The notes under the pieces are model-generated. The model worked only from the letters and a program-made list of their open reading frames with translations. It was not told the DNA's origin and ran no database searches. A DNA stretch of 64,000 nucleotides from Pseudobdellovibrionaceae bacterium (GTDB lineage Bacteria; Bdellovibrionota; Bdellovibrionia; Bdellovibrionales; Bdellovibrionaceae), in assembly GCA_019637875.1 (NCBI GenBank), contig JAHBUW010000010.1, positions 1-64,000 on the forward strand, written 5' to 3'. The position numbers were made by a program, and so were the translations under genes. This document shows, piece by piece, positions 55,102 to 63,377 of the stretch; position 1 is the stretch's first letter, and every line of letters begins with the position of its first letter.

Positions 55102-55120
55102 GTGTCTCATGCCGAGACAC
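55102..55120. promoter_or_regulatory. Inverted repeat between divergent genes
   Basis: GTGTCTC (55102-55108) and GAGACAC (55114-55120) with a 5-bp spacer, 21 bp before the start of the rightward gene and 27 bp before the leftward one. Likely operator for one or both. Confidence 0.45.
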
Positions 55121-55140
55121 GACTATCCCGGAGGCCGCCC

Positions 55141-55641
55141 GTGTTCGAAGGACTCAAAAACATCAACCGCGAGAATCTGAAGATGACGGCCTACGTGAAC
55201 GTGGCCTCGCTACTGAAACTGCCGCTGCTCGCGTTCTGCACGCCGCAAGTGGTCCGTATCGACGACGAGCGCAGCGAAATCAAGGTGCGTCTCGACTGGC
55301 GCACGCGCAATCATCTGAACGTCATGTACTTCGGCGCGCTCGCGATGGGCGCGGAACTTTCCATCGCGCTGAAGGCGATCCAAGAGATCCAACGCGCGAA
55401 GCAGCGGATCGACTTTATTTTTCAAGATTTCGACGCGCAGTTTTTGAAACGCGCCGACGGTCACGTGCACTTCATCTGCGACGAGGCGGCGGGCGTGCGC
55501 GAGCTGATCGAAAAGGCCGCGGCCTCAACTGAGCGATTCCACCACAAGTTCGAAGGCTACGCGGTCGTCGAGGGCTCCACCGAGCCCGTGATGAAGTACC
55601 ACCTGACGCTGTCCGTGAAAAACCGCTCGAAGAAGTCCTAA
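55141..55641 (+). CDS. DUF4442 / hotdog-fold thioesterase-like protein
   Basis: 166 residues from GTG 55141, with GGAGG 6 bases upstream; the GTG at 55102 would add residues with no support. The segment RTRNHLNVMYFGALAMGAELSIALKAIQ fits the conserved helix of DUF4442/PaaI-like hotdog thioesterases, in which an Asn/His and a small-residue helix line the active site. The substrate would be an acyl-CoA or acyl-ACP. It overlaps by 4 bp the convergent nitronate monooxygenase gene (55638-55641). Confidence 0.65.
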   Translation: MFEGLKNINRENLKMTAYVNVASLLKLPLLAFCTPQVVRIDDERSEIKVRLDWRTRNHLNVMYFGALAMGAELSIALKAIQEIQRAKQRIDFIFQDFDAQFLKRADGHVHFICDEAAGVRELIEKAAASTERFHHKFEGYAVVEGSTEPVMKYHLTLSVKNRSKKS

Positions 55642-56621
55642 AGCCGCGGAAGGCCGCCCGCGGCGTCCAGATACTCGCGGGTGAGTTTCTCCATGATCTC
55701 GCGGCAGCTCAGGATCTCGTGCACCAGGCCCACGCTCTGTCCCGCCGACCACACCGTCTTCCAGGTGGGTTTCGTCGCCGCGGCCTCGAGCGCTTTCGAG
55801 CCCGCCAGATGGATCAAGGGCACGATGTACTTTTTGGTGTGTTTGTTCTCTTTCAAAATCTTCAGCGCGAGCGGCAAGTCGGTGCCGATCTTGTCGATGT
55901 AGGGCGTGCGGATGACCGCCGCCGGCGTTCCCGACACCCGCGTCGTCATCACGATATCTTCGGGCGAGGAGTTCACGATGGCGTCCTTGTAAGCGGGGTC
56001 GATCTGCGCCTCTTTGCAGGCGATGAAACGTGTGCCCACGCTGACCGCGGACGCGCCGAGGGCGAGCGCCGCCGCGATCTGCGAACCGTGCGAAATCCCG
56101 CCTGCCGCGATGATCGGGATCGTGAGCTTCTCTTTCAGCCATGGGATCAGCACCAGCGGACTGATGGGCCCCGCATGGCCGCCCGCCCCCGCGCCGACGG
56201 CGATCACGCCGTCCGCGCCCTGATCCTGCACCTTCTGCGCGTGCTCGAGATTGGTGACGTCGCAGACGACCTTCGCGCCGTTTTTGTGAGCCTCGGCGAT
56301 CACGTTTTTGGGATTGCCGAGCGAGGTGATGAACAGATTCACGCCGTGATCGAGCGCGACCTTCAGGTCTTCTTTTTGCCTCGTGTTCGACTGGTTCACG
56401 ATGATGTTCACGCCGATGGGTTTTGGCGTGCGCGCGCGGATGTTTTTCAACGCGGCCGCGTAGGCCTCGATGGGTCGATAGTTCAAAGCGGGGAAAGTCC
56501 CGATGCCGCCGGCTTCGGAGGCCTCGACGACCATGTCCTCATTGGACACCAGGAACATCGGCGCTTGGATGATGGGAAGATCGATCTGCATCAGCTCGGT
56601 GAACGGAGTTTTCAGCTTCAT
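55638..56621 (-). CDS. Nitronate monooxygenase
   Basis: 327 residues. A TIM-barrel FMN enzyme: PIIQAPMFLVSNEDMVVEASEAGGIGTFPALNY opens the family, then GADGVIAVGAGAGGHAG and IIAAGGISHGSQIAAALALGASAVSVGTRF with the phosphate-binding loop GGI and GTRF. The His-Ala-Gly motif in GAGGHAG is the catalytic region of 2-nitropropane dioxygenases, which oxidise toxic alkyl nitronates. Cytoplasmic. Convergent overlap with the thioesterase-like gene. Confidence 0.92.
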   Translation of the reverse strand: MKLKTPFTELMQIDLPIIQAPMFLVSNEDMVVEASEAGGIGTFPALNYRPIEAYAAALKNIRARTPKPIGVNIIVNQSNTRQKEDLKVALDHGVNLFITSLGNPKNVIAEAHKNGAKVVCDVTNLEHAQKVQDQGADGVIAVGAGAGGHAGPISPLVLIPWLKEKLTIPIIAAGGISHGSQIAAALALGASAVSVGTRFIACKEAQIDPAYKDAIVNSSPEDIVMTTRVSGTPAAVIRTPYIDKIGTDLPLALKILKENKHTKKYIVPLIHLAGSKALEAAATKPTWKTVWSAGQSVGLVHEILSCREIMEKLTREYLDAAGGLPRL

Positions 56622-56662
56622 GAGGAAAGTTTATGCCCGCGCGGGCGGGGGCACAAAGAAAA

Positions 56663-57520
56663 TCAGGCGTCGGTTTTACGACGCTCGATCACTTCGAATA
56701 TCGCGCGCTGGCTATCGAAGGTGCGCATGCGCTTCGTCTTCAAAAGCTTGACCATCACGAAGGTCTCGCGGCCGGGCTCGAAAACGAAAAGCAGTTCACT
56801 CGCCCAGCGGAAGACCATAAAAAGGCCGATCCCCGCTCCGCCGACGCCTTCGCGCACAACGAGCTGGTCGCGCGATGCGCAAGCCATCAAATGATCGAGG
56901 AGTTTATCCCGACTGAAGGTGCCGAAGGGATCGCCGACACGGATCCAGACGTGCGTTCCATCGTCGCCGTAGCTGAAATCAACAAAACGCGGGGGCGTAA
57001 ACGCAACCTGATCGGCGCGATTCGGCTGGATCGCCCGTCCGGACGAATCTTGGGGCGCATTGTAGAAAGCGTTCGTCAGAAGTTCCGAGGCGATGGTCTT
57101 CGCCATATCCGGAAAGGTCTCAAAGACCGGCTTCGTCCGCACGTAATCCCCCAATTGTTCGATCAGCTTCCAGCGGTCCTCGCTCTTCGCGATTTGAAAC
57201 TGGAAATGCTCGAACCCCTCGTTGTGGTTATTGAGGACCACGCTGGGTTTTTCGGGGGAGAGTCTCTCTATATATTTGATGGTGCGCTCGATGTCGCCTT
57301 CGATCTCTTCATCACGGATCGGCAAGAGGGCGAGGATCGATTGGTTGTGGCGAAGCAGACCCAGGTTATTCATGTCGGCTTCACGGGTCACCAAGACGCC
57401 GACCCGAGACGGATCCGCGATCGCGGTTCCCGCCTCAATGAGTTCGTGTCCGGCGCTTTGCGCCCACGAGAGAAGTCTTGGTTGGGACTGAATCCAGTCC
57501 AACTTCGTGAAAATCACCAT
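56663..57520 (-). CDS. GHKL-type ATPase protein (anti-sigma/kinase-like)
   Basis: 285 residues from ATG 57520; upstream Met codons at 57565 give a non-conserved extension. N-terminal half resembles a receiver-type regulatory fold (VGVLVTREADMNNLGLL) without a clear phospho-Asp pocket. C-terminal half has an ATP-binding N box (TIASELLTNAFYNAPQD) and a G box (GVGGAGIGLFMVFRWAS), the HATPase_c pattern of serine kinase/anti-sigma proteins and histidine kinases. No H box, so it probably acts as an RsbW-like switch or modulator rather than a sensor kinase. Target unknown. Confidence 0.7.
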   Translation of the reverse strand: MVIFTKLDWIQSQPRLLSWAQSAGHELIEAGTAIADPSRVGVLVTREADMNNLGLLRHNQSILALLPIRDEEIEGDIERTIKYIERLSPEKPSVVLNNHNEGFEHFQFQIAKSEDRWKLIEQLGDYVRTKPVFETFPDMAKTIASELLTNAFYNAPQDSSGRAIQPNRADQVAFTPPRFVDFSYGDDGTHVWIRVGDPFGTFSRDKLLDHLMACASRDQLVVREGVGGAGIGLFMVFRWASELLFVFEPGRETFVMVKLLKTKRMRTFDSQRAIFEVIERRKTDA

Positions 57521-57722
57521 GCTTATGTACTTATCGGCGGTTTTAACGAGACCTAAACTCAACACGTGGAAACAGTGTGGATTCGCCTCGATTTGGAACG
57601 TTTTCCGTCACTGTCTTACGAGTCGACAGAGAGCTAGCCCGCCGGATCGTCGGTAATGCTTGCGGTGCCAAAATGGACCCCGCGTGGCTTTTGCACAATG
57701 GTCCGCCGACGCGGAGGAATTT

Positions 57723-58574
57723 ATGCGCAAGGCGCTTGGAATCGTACTTGGAGTCCATCTTTTGGCAACCGGCATGGCGAAGGCGGAGTCAGATCACCGC
57801 TATGAAGACGCCAGCACCGGACGCACGATCGTCGCCGGCGCCGGAGTGACCTTGATGACGGGCGGAGCCCTCATGTCCCGACTCAATGTCGAGAACATGC
57901 TGTCGGTTTACCAACGCCACGCCGTGAAGGCCTTCGAAACCACGCAAACCCGCGGCGTCCGTTTGGATATGAACGACATCGACCGCGTCGCGCGGGGCCT
58001 CGAAGCGGGCGACGAAGTGCGCATCACTTACCGCACCTCCGACGCGGAAGAGCGCAAGATCCGCATCTCGCAGATCGAAAAGCGCAAAGGCGAAATCAAC
58101 GCCGAGCTGGGCCGTCTGCGCACCCGTCTATTGAATCTGACCAAATCCAACGCGGCTATGCAGTTGAATGGGATCTCGATGCAGATCCGCGACAACATGA
58201 TCATTTTGTCGGACCTCGATAAGCAGATCGTCGATCTGCGTTCGGGCGCGACCGTGATCGATATGCGCAGCGCGACTCGCGTGGTCGACATGAATCAACA
58301 CTCGGTCCGCCAACTCGAGATGTTCCTGCTCGAAAAATCGCGCGCCGGTAAAAACGTACTCGCGATCGAGCGCGTGCCCCGCGCCGCCCGTATGGAGATC
58401 GCGCAGATGAAACGTATGATGCGCGGAAACATCATCGTCGCCGTCGTCGGCGGCGCGATTATCGCCGAAGAGCTCGTCTCGGGCTTCCTTGGCGACAGCG
58501 TGGATTCGATGATCGATTCGTCGGTGTACGTCCCCGTTCTCGAGGACGCGACCAGCGCGGAACAGGCTCAGTAA
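57723..58574 (+). CDS. Exported coiled-coil protein of unknown function
   Basis: 283 residues. The ribosome site GGAGGAATTT before ATG 57723 is excellent. A signal peptide ends near GMAKAE. Residues about 45-250 are almost entirely helical and charged (ISQIEKRKGEINAELGRLRTRL and following), a long coiled coil. A hydrophobic stretch near the C-terminus (NIIVAVVGGAIIAEELV) may be a membrane segment. Together this suggests an envelope-spanning or tethering protein. Upstream of the glycine-zipper gene by 34 bp, probably same operon. Confidence 0.75.
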   Translation: MRKALGIVLGVHLLATGMAKAESDHRYEDASTGRTIVAGAGVTLMTGGALMSRLNVENMLSVYQRHAVKAFETTQTRGVRLDMNDIDRVARGLEAGDEVRITYRTSDAEERKIRISQIEKRKGEINAELGRLRTRLLNLTKSNAAMQLNGISMQIRDNMIILSDLDKQIVDLRSGATVIDMRSATRVVDMNQHSVRQLEMFLLEKSRAGKNVLAIERVPRAARMEIAQMKRMMRGNIIVAVVGGAIIAEELVSGFLGDSVDSMIDSSVYVPVLEDATSAEQAQ

Positions 58575-58608
58575 TCTTCTTTATTGACGTGGAATCACGG
58601 AGGATACG

Positions 58609-59586
58609 ATGAAAAAAGGAATTTTGACCGTACTCGCTTTGAACGCCGCACTGCTGACCCCGAATTCGGGATACGCTCAATCCACCGAGGAGCTCCTCGG
58701 CGCGATCTTGGGCGGAGTCGGCGGCGCCGCCGTCTGCAGCCAATTCGGCAAGGGCGACGGTCGCGTCGTCCTGACCGCGGCCTGCGCCATCGGTGGGGCC
58801 CTGCTCGGCTCCGAGATCGGCCGCAGCCTTTCGCGCCAAGATCAAGAGGCCTACCGCCGCTCGATGAACGAGTCCATGGGTGACCCCGTCGGCCGTCGCC
58901 GTGACTGGCGCGGCGACAAACACTCGGGCCACTGCGAAGTCGTGCGCACGGGTTACTTACGCCAACGCACGACGGTGCAGTGCCGCGAGATCCGCTCGGT
59001 CGTGACCGACGCCTTCGGCCGCGTGATCGCGACGCAAGTCGAAACCTCCTGCTACAGTGAATCGCGCTGGGTGCGTGTGGAAGACCGCGAAGTGATCTTC
59101 GCGTCAAATGATCGTCGTGATGACCGTCGCGAGGATCGCAGAGACGATCGTCGGGATGACGGCTACGACCGTCGCGATGACCGTGGTGGCTATGATCGTC
59201 GCGGCGAAGACCGTCGTGACGACCGTGGCGGTTACGACCGCCGTGGCGAAGATCGCCGTGATGATCGTGGTGGCTACGACCGCCGCGATGACGACCGTTA
59301 CGGTCGCCGTGACGACGATCGCTACGGACGTCGCGATCAAGATCGCGGCGGCTACCAACAGCAAGGCGCACAGATCTCAAACTACGATCTGAACAACTAC
59401 GTTCAAGCGATGCAAAACCATTACGCGGACGCCGCTCGTCTGGGCGTGGTCTACGATCTACGCGATTATCTACGCGCCAACCGCATGACGCTGAACGATC
59501 GCCAACTCAACCGCATCCTCAACCAACTCGAGACCCGCTCCGGCCGCCAAGAGGCCCTGAGCCTGCTCTCCGACCGCCTCCGCTAA
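58609..59586 (+). CDS. Envelope protein with glycine zipper and Asp/Arg repeat
   Basis: 325 residues. Signal peptide ends near SGYAQ. Residues about 30-70 (LLGAILGGVGGAAVCSQFG, GGALLGSEIG) are a glycine-zipper pair as in 17-kDa surface antigens. A middle part has paired cysteines (HCEVVRTGYL, QCREIR, SCYSESR). Residues about 165-255 are a low-complexity repeat of DRRDD/RGGYDRR units, strongly charged. The C-terminal 60 residues (LNDRQLNRILNQLE) resemble DUF4476. The glycine zipper suggests membrane insertion; the repeat length may vary. Confidence 0.72.
   Translation: MKKGILTVLALNAALLTPNSGYAQSTEELLGAILGGVGGAAVCSQFGKGDGRVVLTAACAIGGALLGSEIGRSLSRQDQEAYRRSMNESMGDPVGRRRDWRGDKHSGHCEVVRTGYLRQRTTVQCREIRSVVTDAFGRVIATQVETSCYSESRWVRVEDREVIFASNDRRDDRREDRRDDRRDDGYDRRDDRGGYDRRGEDRRDDRGGYDRRGEDRRDDRGGYDRRDDDRYGRRDDDRYGRRDQDRGGYQQQGAQISNYDLNNYVQAMQNHYADAARLGVVYDLRDYLRANRMTLNDRQLNRILNQLETRSGRQEALSLLSDRLR
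59108..59345. repeat. Coding tandem repeat of about 24 bp
   Basis: Degenerate tandem copies encoding DRRDDRGGYDRRGE-type units. In-frame, so slippage would change length without a frameshift. Confidence 0.8.
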
Positions 59587-59610
59587 GGGGTAGCATCTAC
59601 CTTCCAGAAA

Positions 59611-59642
59611 GTACCTGCTACTTTCCGGAAGGTAGCAGGTAC
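59611..59642. repeat. GTACC-based palindrome at a convergent gene end
   Basis: Arms 59611-59626 and 59627-59642 meet with no loop and pair over 16 bp with one G-T. A smaller hairpin (GGTAG-CAT-CTACC, 59589-59601) stands next to it. Same GTACC/GGTAC theme as the palindrome at 54428. Confidence 0.85.
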
Positions 59643-59652
59643 CTTTCCCATG

Positions 59653-59686
59653 ACGCCGATCCGTTGAGGGTCGGCGTTTTTGTTTT
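59653..59686 (+). terminator. Rho-independent terminator
   Basis: ACGCCGA (59653-59659) and TCGGCGT (59671-59677), then TTTTTGTTTTT. Ends the rightward operon before the convergent argS. Confidence 0.9.
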
Positions 59687-61425
59687 TACATCTTGTTGGG
59701 CGTGGGGATGCCGATCAGCTGCAGGCCCTGCTTCAGGACCGCGAGCACGGATTCGCACAGCGCGAGGCGCGTGTTTTTCAAAGCCGGAGTCTCGGCCGTG
59801 CCGATCGGGCAATCGTGGTAGAAGGCGTTGTACTTCTTCGCGAGTTCGAAAAGGTAGGTCGCGAGCAGAGAGGGTTTGTAGTTCTCGGCCGCCAGAATCA
59901 CGATATGATGGAAGTGCAGAAGCTGCTGCAAGACCCGGTGTTCCGCCGGGTGGGTCAGCAACGACCAATCCACCCGCCCCTCGGCCTGCCCCACTTTGCG
60001 CAGGATACTTTGAATCCGCGCCGCCGAGTACTGGATGAACGGGCCCGAGTCGCCGTCGAGCTGCAACCACTCATCCATGTCGAAGACGATCTTTTTGTTC
60101 GGATCCATCTTCACCATGCCGTACTTGATCGCGCCTTGCGCGACCTCGGAGGCGATGGTGTTCGTCTCGTCCGCCGTCCACTCGCCCGCGAAACGCGCGA
60201 GGTACTTCGTCTTGATCATGTCTTCCATGCCGTTCACGAGCTTCATCAAAGGCACGATATTGCCTTTGCGCGAACTCATCGCGCCGTCGGGAAGTTCGAC
60301 GTAGTTGTACTGCAGATGATAGCAGTCCTTCGCTTGCTCGAAGCCGAGCTTTTCCAAAGTCTTGAAGACCTGCTGGAAGTGCAGGGCCTGGCGCATGTCC
60401 ACGACGTAGAGGTTTTTCTCGATGTGGTAGTCCTGGAATTTTCGGCGCGCGAGCTCGATGTCCTTCGTCGCGTAAAGTCCCGTGCCGTCCGACTTCAACA
60501 GCAGACAGAAACCGAGCTTGTCCTCGTTCAGATCCATGCCGATCGCGCCCTCGGACAAGACGACCTTGCCTTCGGCGTACAGCTCTTTCACGTACTTCAC
60601 CGAGGGCGAGTCCATCTCGGATTCCCAGTACCACTGGTCGAACTCCACGCCCGCCCAGTCGTAGACCTGCTCCATGAGTTCGATGGACCACTGGCGCGTC
60701 TTCAGCCACAGGTCGTAGAACTCGCCCGATTTCGCTTCGAGCTGTTTCAGGATTTCGGTGAGCTGTTCGCGGTTCTTCGCCTCGTTCGGCGTACCGAGCT
60801 CGTCTTCAAGCTTGAGGTTCCCCTTCGAGTACATCCGCCCCAACCACTCGCCTTTTTGCGTCGCGGGTTCGGGCTCGGTGTTATGGAACTTCAAATACCA
60901 AAGGCACTTCGCCACATGCGTGCCGACGTCCCCCGGAAAAGTGGACGAGACCACCGAGTAACCCGCGTAACGCATCAGCCGCACCAAGGAGTCGCCCAGG
61001 CAGGCGTTCCGCATATGGCCCACGTGGAGCTCTTTGTGCGTGTTCGGCTGACAGAACTCGATCATGGTCTTCGGCGTTTTTTCCAGAAGCGTCGTCTTGA
61101 AGTACGAACCGTCGCGCATGCCATCCAGGATCAAGGGACCCACGGCGGCCGCGTTCAATTTGAAATTCACGTAAGGGCCGGCCGCTTCGACCTTCGCCAC
61201 CAGCGGATCGGCCGCGAGTTTCGCGACAACCTCTTTCGCGATAACCGGCGGGCCTTTTTTCAGAACCTTCGCGAGCTGGAACACGCCAAAGGCCAGATCC
61301 CCCATCTCACTGTTCGGAGGTTCCACCAGCAGGTCGAAGACCTGTCGCACGTCCATCGTTCCTTCAAGGGCGGGAACGAGAATTTCGGCAAGACGAGTGC
61401 GGACGGGGTCAAAAAGCGTTTTCAA
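59686..61425 (-). CDS. argS: Arginyl-tRNA synthetase
   Basis: 579 residues, usual length. Class I signature HVGH at 134-137 (THKELHVGHMRNACLGDSLVRL) and the alternative KMSKS loop MSSRKGN further on, which is normal for ArgS. The C-terminal DALR anticodon-binding domain is present (ARIQSILRK onward). It charges tRNA-Arg with arginine; cytoplasmic and essential. Its end lies close to the terminator at 59653-59686, convergent with the envelope operon. Confidence 0.98.
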   Translation of the reverse strand: MKTLFDPVRTRLAEILVPALEGTMDVRQVFDLLVEPPNSEMGDLAFGVFQLAKVLKKGPPVIAKEVVAKLAADPLVAKVEAAGPYVNFKLNAAAVGPLILDGMRDGSYFKTTLLEKTPKTMIEFCQPNTHKELHVGHMRNACLGDSLVRLMRYAGYSVVSSTFPGDVGTHVAKCLWYLKFHNTEPEPATQKGEWLGRMYSKGNLKLEDELGTPNEAKNREQLTEILKQLEAKSGEFYDLWLKTRQWSIELMEQVYDWAGVEFDQWYWESEMDSPSVKYVKELYAEGKVVLSEGAIGMDLNEDKLGFCLLLKSDGTGLYATKDIELARRKFQDYHIEKNLYVVDMRQALHFQQVFKTLEKLGFEQAKDCYHLQYNYVELPDGAMSSRKGNIVPLMKLVNGMEDMIKTKYLARFAGEWTADETNTIASEVAQGAIKYGMVKMDPNKKIVFDMDEWLQLDGDSGPFIQYSAARIQSILRKVGQAEGRVDWSLLTHPAEHRVLQQLLHFHHIVILAAENYKPSLLATYLFELAKKYNAFYHDCPIGTAETPALKNTRLALCESVLAVLKQGLQLIGIPTPNKM

Positions 61426-61532
61426 GAACGGGCCTCCGGTTGAAGCCCCTAAGATAGCAACGATTCGCCAATATTTTTACCTGGAATCAGGCAATTCCGC
61501 CGCGATTTGACGAAAAAGCGTGTTTCCAAACG

Positions 61533-61560
61533 AAAAAAGGGAGCCCAGAGGCTCCCTTTT
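61533..61560 (-). terminator. Rho-independent terminator of the subtilisin gene
   Basis: GGGAGCC (61539-61545) and GGCTCCC (61550-61556); on the minus strand the stem is followed by TTTTTT (61538-61533). The opposite strand has TTTT, so weak termination both ways is possible. Confidence 0.88.
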
Positions 61561-61584
61561 CAAGCGAGTGATTAAAACTCAGGC

Positions 61585-63234
61585 TTATTTGCCGAGAGCT
61601 TTGTTCACGGCTGCTTCGGCGTCGACCAGACCTGCGCCGTACTCGCCGACGGGGCCGATGGCTTTCGCCGAAGTTTTGAAGAGCTCACGCACTTCCGCCG
61701 GAGTCAGCGCCTTGTTCGCCGCCTTCACCAGAGCCGCAACACCCGCCACGTGGGGAGTCGCCATCGAAGTTCCGTCGAACGCCGAGTAGTCCGTACGCAG
61801 GGTCTGGATCGTTGCCGAAGCCACACCACCGGTCGCCAGGACCGACTTCATCTCTTCACCCACGGTTTGCTCGATCATCATCGCGGGAATCGCCACGGTC
61901 GAACCGTCTTGAGTCAGCGCGCCTTGGATCAGGCCGGGAGCGTTGTTGTAGATGACCGCGCCCGCAGCACCCGCCGCGATCGCGTTTTTCACTTTATCGA
62001 CGAACGCGATCTCACCGCGAGAGATCAGGGCGAACTTGCCCTTCACTGCCGCTGTGAAGTCCTCGGGCTTACCCAGACCGCAATCAACCAACTCATTGGT
62101 CAAAGGCTGAGTCACTTCGGGCGAACCGGCGAAACCAGCAGAGACAACGTCACGGGATTGAGCGCCCACCGAAACTTGAACTTTCGATTCGCGGCCCGAA
62201 CCCACAGGAACCGCCGAGATGACCGCCACGCCAGGAGCGGTGATGTCGAGCTCAGGTCCATATTGCGAGAACGACGCACGAGTCGAAGTCGAATCCACCG
62301 CACCCACCGCAATCACGGTCGGGAAAGCTGCGGGATAGCTCACGCGCGGAGTGCCTTCGTTACCCGAAGCCGCGATGACGGTGATACCGGCTGCATCGGC
62401 CGCTTCAACCGCACGTTTTTCCGAGAGCGAACCCAAAGGACCGCCGAGCGACATGGTGATGACGTCGACTTTCTCTTCGATCCCCCAGTTGATCCCGCGA
62501 GAAACCGCGATGTTCGAGCAGCCTTGTTCTCCGCAAACGCGACCCATCAGGATCTTCGCTTCGGGAGCAACACCGCTGAAGCCGTCCGCGAACAAAACGC
62601 CCGCGACCGTACCGGCCACGTGAGTTCCGTGTCCGACGACATCAGTCACGTCCGACGAATCGGCCATGGAGTTGAAGTCTTTTCCTTTTTCGTAGTTCGC
62701 CGCCAGTGCGGGATGGTTCACATCCATACCGGTGTCCAGAACCAGAACGCGGGCGCCAGCGCCTTTGCCGTTCACGGCCCAAGCTTCGTGCGACTTCACG
62801 AGCGTGATTCCATAAGGAGTCTTCGCGCCTGCGGGCGAAGCCGCGAGGATTTGGTTCATGTCGACGTTCCAGGGCTTCCAGGGTTGGAAACCTTGGATCG
62901 GGAGCGGAGCGGGGTGGAAGGTCTCGGGCTCAATCGCCGCGACCAGTCCCGACGCTTGCAGCTCGGCGATCTGTGCATCGTCCATATCGACGACGACCGT
63001 GTTCAGGTGCTTCAAGGAATCTTCGACTTGGGCAGCAGGGCCCAGATCGGCGAAGAAGCTGACATCACCCAATGCCAGGTTTTGCTGCAGCATAAACTGA
63101 GCATGCACCTGATTGAATGCGGCCTTGTTCTTGAAGTTGACCAGGTATTTTGCGGCGTCGGCGTTTTGAGTTGTGCCCAAAACAGTTGCAGACAGCAGCG
63201 CGAGAACGGCAAATCTTCCATTGATTTTGTTCAT
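61585..63234 (-). CDS. Secreted subtilisin-like serine protease (S8) with PA domain
   Basis: 549 residues. Signal peptide ends near NADA. An inhibitor I9-like propeptide (residues about 28-105; KYLVNFKNKAAFNQVHAQF) precedes the peptidase. Catalytic triad: Asp167 (VLDTGMDVNHP), His202 (GHGTHVAGT) and Ser490 (GTSMATPHVAG); oxyanion Asn is in IAASGNEG. A protease-associated (PA) domain is inserted before the Ser (VKGKFALISRGEIAF then VKNAIAAGAAGAVIYN). The PA domain often guides substrate choice. Exported and autoprocessed. Well placed for degradation of external protein. Confidence 0.96.
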   Translation of the reverse strand: MNKINGRFAVLALLSATVLGTTQNADAAKYLVNFKNKAAFNQVHAQFMLQQNLALGDVSFFADLGPAAQVEDSLKHLNTVVVDMDDAQIAELQASGLVAAIEPETFHPAPLPIQGFQPWKPWNVDMNQILAASPAGAKTPYGITLVKSHEAWAVNGKGAGARVLVLDTGMDVNHPALAANYEKGKDFNSMADSSDVTDVVGHGTHVAGTVAGVLFADGFSGVAPEAKILMGRVCGEQGCSNIAVSRGINWGIEEKVDVITMSLGGPLGSLSEKRAVEAADAAGITVIAASGNEGTPRVSYPAAFPTVIAVGAVDSTSTRASFSQYGPELDITAPGVAVISAVPVGSGRESKVQVSVGAQSRDVVSAGFAGSPEVTQPLTNELVDCGLGKPEDFTAAVKGKFALISRGEIAFVDKVKNAIAAGAAGAVIYNNAPGLIQGALTQDGSTVAIPAMMIEQTVGEEMKSVLATGGVASATIQTLRTDYSAFDGTSMATPHVAGVAALVKAANKALTPAEVRELFKTSAKAIGPVGEYGAGLVDAEAAVNKALGK

Positions 63235-63377
63235 CGTGTTCCCCCCTCAGAGAATCTTGAATCAACGAGTCCAATTGTTGCTGGGTCGAATCATCAACAC
63301 TCGCGAAGTTTCAATTCAAGAAATCTTTTCCAGTTTCCTTCAAATAATATTTATGGAAGGCAAAAGCCCGTCAGAAC

